From Caldilineaceae bacterium (GTDB taxonomy: Bacteria; Chloroflexota; Anaerolineae; Caldilineales; Caldilineaceae): a DNA stretch of 37,185 bases. Position numbers and translations under genes: made by a program. Below the pieces are notes generated by a model. It was not told where the DNA came from and searched no databases. It worked only from the letters and a program-made list of their open reading frames with translations. Numbering within the stretch: the stretch's first letter is position 1; every line of letters begins with the position of its first letter. Shown one piece after another: positions 35,314-37,185 of the stretch. Location of the stretch: NCBI GenBank assembly GCA_026645575.1, contig JAPKMW010000108.1, positions 1 to 37,185 on the forward strand. Direction: 5' to 3'.

Positions 35314-36319
35314 ACTTGCGCCCTGTGGCCGCCGGTGGCTGAAAACCGACGACGCGAATCGGCCACGCGCCCTGCTTTTGCGCCAGGTAGGCCTGACGAT
35401 GGGCAGCAAAGGCCGGGTCTAAGGTTGAAAGACGTGCCACGTAGCCCTTGTAACAGACATCCGGATCAAGAGTGCGAATTTTCGTAGTGACAACAAAGTT
35501 GGGCGCAGCCGCATCGCGCACAAACGCGGTGCTTTGATCTACAAAACGCAGATAGTAGCGCAATTCCGGGTTAGGGCTTTGGTGCAAGGCGCGCCACAGA
35601 TCTTCATCGGTGCCCCAAAGGTCACGCTCAGTGATCAATCCTTTGGCCAAAGCCAGCCGCAACGCCTGTGCGGTTAGCTCATACAAACCGACTTCGCGAA
35701 AATTGGACCAACTGGCATCATCGGCGGTCAGAAAGCCATAGGCTAACTGCCGGGCCGCGGCCACATCATCCAACACCATCCGCCCGTCAAACACCATCAG
35801 ATGGTGCAGAATAGAAGCAATAGCGGTTTGATCAATAACACCCAAGTCGTAACCATCGCGCAGAAAGTAATCGAGCCGGTCGGCACAGAGGGCCGGCGAC
35901 GGTTGTTCCAACAGAGAAAAGTCCTCTTCCCGCAAGAGTGCGCGCCAGTCGTAGTCATAGCGGGTCAGCACGGCTGGAATGTCCGATTGCGCGACGAACC
36001 ATGCTTTCCGCTCATCGTGATAGCTTTGTGAATCATGCCGGGCAAAGAGATAATCGATCACATGGCTCATGGCGGTATGGCTGACATCATGAAGCAACGC
36101 GGCAATCTGCTCCGGCAGATCGGCGCCCAAGCGACGCACCAGCAGCATAGCGCCAATGGAATGTTCCAGTCGGCTAGTACGGCTAGTGATGCCAACCTGC
36201 GCCGACACGCCATGTTGCAAGACGCCGTCCAGCCGCCGAAGCGCTTGAGTGTTGAGCAGGTCAATCAACACGGGTTCTGTTAGGGTAATAGAGCCATAAA
36301 GACGATCTTGAATCAGCAT
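35294..36319 (-). CDS. HD-domain phosphohydrolase
   Basis: A 341-residue metal-dependent phosphohydrolase of the HD superfamily. Seen: TSRLEHSIGAMLLVRRLG with His53, LLHDVSHTAMSHVIDYLF with His77-Asp78 as the HD pair, and SPALCADRLDYFLRDGYD with Asp147 as the probable fourth metal ligand. The arrangement resembles dGTPase/SAMHD1-like HD proteins (YDxLYG-type start RLYGSITLTEPVLIDLLNTQALRRL), so nucleotide hydrolysis is likely; exact substrate unknown. The ATG at 36317-36319 has no ribosome-binding site but a perfect TATAAT 6 bases upstream, which points to a leaderless mRNA. It overlaps the peptidase gene downstream by 20 bases. Confidence 0.87.
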   Translation of the reverse strand: MLIQDRLYGSITLTEPVLIDLLNTQALRRLDGVLQHGVSAQVGITSRTSRLEHSIGAMLLVRRLGADLPEQIAALLHDVSHTAMSHVIDYLFARHDSQSYHDERKAWFVAQSDIPAVLTRYDYDWRALLREEDFSLLEQPSPALCADRLDYFLRDGYDLGVIDQTAIASILHHLMVFDGRMVLDDVAAARQLAYGFLTADDASWSNFREVGLYELTAQALRLALAKGLITERDLWGTDEDLWRALHQSPNPELRYYLRFVDQSTAFVRDAAAPNFVVTTKIRTLDPDVCYKGYVARLSTLDPAFAAHRQAYLAQKQGAWPIRVVGFQPPAATGRKYEQLPC

Positions 36320-36325
36320 GGCGCC

Positions 36326-36331
36326 ATTATA
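36326..36331 (-). promoter_or_regulatory. -10 element placed for a leaderless transcript
   Basis: TATAAT on the minus strand, separated from the ATG of the HD-domain gene by GGCGCC only. A normal start site 6-7 bases downstream of the -10 falls on the A of the ATG. No good -35 is visible at 17 bases. Confidence 0.6.
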
Positions 36332-36386
36332 ACAGAAAGCTGTGTTGATCGACCCAATTCGCTTACGGCTTGTAGGCTTATGCGTG

Positions 36387-36827
36387 TTATAATGGCTCGT
36401 TAGTAAAGGTGCAGCGCACGCGCATCCCGGCTTCCAGTTGAATCATACTATCAACAATTGGCACATAGGCGTTTTGCCCAACAGTAAAACATTGTATCAA
36501 CGTCCAGAGATGAGAAGCACCTGGATCTTGCGAGAGACAATAGGCGCCGGGTGGCAACCCGTTCACCGGCACATTCTGTCGGTTGGCAATCTTCACCATT
36601 GCGGGCGCGCCGCTATAGTTGCAGCCGTCGTCGGTGGGTGCGCCAAGGCCATAAAGGATGGTAAACTCGGTACGATCATTGTTGACCCCATCGACAATGT
36701 TGGCAAAAATGATCGAGCCATCGTTTGGGCCGGCGAGCAGTGATTGCGCCAATAGATTTGGTTGTACACTTAGGAACAGGCTGATAATCAGGGCTGGCAG
36801 TACACGGTGATGAATGAGTTGTTGCAT
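36387..36827 (-). CDS. Small secreted protein of unknown function
   Basis: A 146-residue exported protein. Seen: signal peptide (hydrophobic residues 9-25, probable cleavage after LLAQS), then a mature part of about 118 residues with four Cys (in CNYSG, YCLSQ, QCFTV, RCTFTN). The ending MRVRCTFTNEPL resembles the last strand of prealbumin/SpaA-like beta-sandwich domains; this is a weak pattern only. AGGAG lies 8 bases before ATG 36827; the 25-codon upstream extension is rejected. Located alone between the HD-domain gene and an AT-rich region. No function can be given. Confidence 0.72.
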   Translation of the reverse strand: MQQLIHHRVLPALIISLFLSVQPNLLAQSLLAGPNDGSIIFANIVDGVNNDRTEFTILYGLGAPTDDGCNYSGAPAMVKIANRQNVPVNGLPPGAYCLSQDPGASHLWTLIQCFTVGQNAYVPIVDSMIQLEAGMRVRCTFTNEPL

Positions 36828-37185
36828 GGTGGTTGCTCCTTTGATAAAGTCAAAAAAGGTGAATGGGTTAATAAGTTGATAAAACGGCAGGGGCCGTGCC
36901 ATTTCCCAAAAAGTATATACAATATTTGATAATCTAATAAGAGGTTGTTGGCAAAAAATTGTAACAATATCCTGACAATTTTGCTGCTAATTTACGAACA
37001 TTTGCAAAAACAATGTTCAGCAAGTAAGAAAACCTTAATCGATGTAACTATAGCGCTCCTGCTTGAGTGGTGGAAACCTGTCAGGGTTGCGAAACCGGAC
37101 AGACTTCCACGAATCATCTATAGGTGTTCAGATAATCTTTCGGGACATTCTACACCTGACAGGTTTTGGAAACCTGTCAGGTGTG
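36828..37185. other. AT-rich region and start of a repeat element
   Basis: No gene seen. AT-rich from about 36840 to 37050, with a dyad ATTGTAACAAT at 36958-36968 and TATACT-like words that may belong to the promoter of the secreted-protein gene. The word GAAACCTGTCAGG occurs near 37074 and again at 37169-37181, the second inside a hairpin. Confidence 0.5.
37152..37184. repeat. Perfect 15-bp hairpin at the window edge
   Basis: ACACCTGACAGGTTT (37152-37166), loop TGG, AAACCTGTCAGGTGT (37170-37184). It may continue beyond the window. A related word lies near 37074. Confidence 0.85.

Overview
The window looks like chromosomal DNA of a Chloroflexota bacterium, most likely of the Anaerolineae/Caldilineae type. 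This is an inference from style, not from a marker gene. The clues are lipoproteins and envelope proteins with long Thr/Pro linkers, a secreted protein ending in a FLPLINR tail, many uptake systems for organic substrates, no outer-membrane transport proteins, and moderately high GC. No rRNA, tRNA, transposase, phage gene or CRISPR array was seen.

Layout from left to right. A sugar-type solute-binding lipoprotein (minus) faces a short-chain dehydrogenase (plus) across a 530-bp gap with two hairpin elements. Next is a plus-strand operon led by a consensus sigma70 promoter: peptide-type binding protein, DppB-like and DppC-like permeases, and a YkgB-type lactonase, closed by a 32-bp perfect hairpin and an intrinsic terminator. 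No ATPase for this importer is present. A receiver-like/DUF309 protein, a polysaccharide-deacetylase lipoprotein (minus) and an RpiR-type regulator follow. A minus-strand pair then encodes a membrane-anchored SH3b/beta-propeller protein and, one base later, a polytopic glycosyltransferase-like protein. Next come a class III aminotransferase, a secreted beta-helix protein, a PhyH dioxygenase, a diverged VapB-like antitoxin, a carboxymuconolactone-decarboxylase-family protein, and a 974-residue secreted esterase (minus).

The right part holds a truncated CHAT-type gene start. It also holds a complete BMP-family nucleoside-type importer operon on the minus strand (binding protein, double ATPase, two permeases), ending in a methyltransferase. 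KatG catalase-peroxidase (plus) and AqpZ (minus) converge on a bidirectional terminator. A minus-strand pair, HD-domain hydrolase and P1-family peptidase, overlaps by 20 bases, and the HD gene appears leaderless. A small secreted protein and an AT-rich repeat-containing end close the window.

The most unusual signal lies between the genes. At least eight gaps hold an inverted array of short tandem units, with a period of 8 bases in seven cases and 7 in one. The word differs at each place but the architecture is constant: a purine-rich arm, a short loop and a complementary, often longer, arm. The arrays start at or inside the stop codons of the flanking genes. Other gaps hold long perfect hairpins. 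Two share an identical 22-base arm, and two others show compensatory base-pair changes. This suggests an active family of gene-end hairpins, some of them placed between the binding-protein gene and the rest of a transporter operon.
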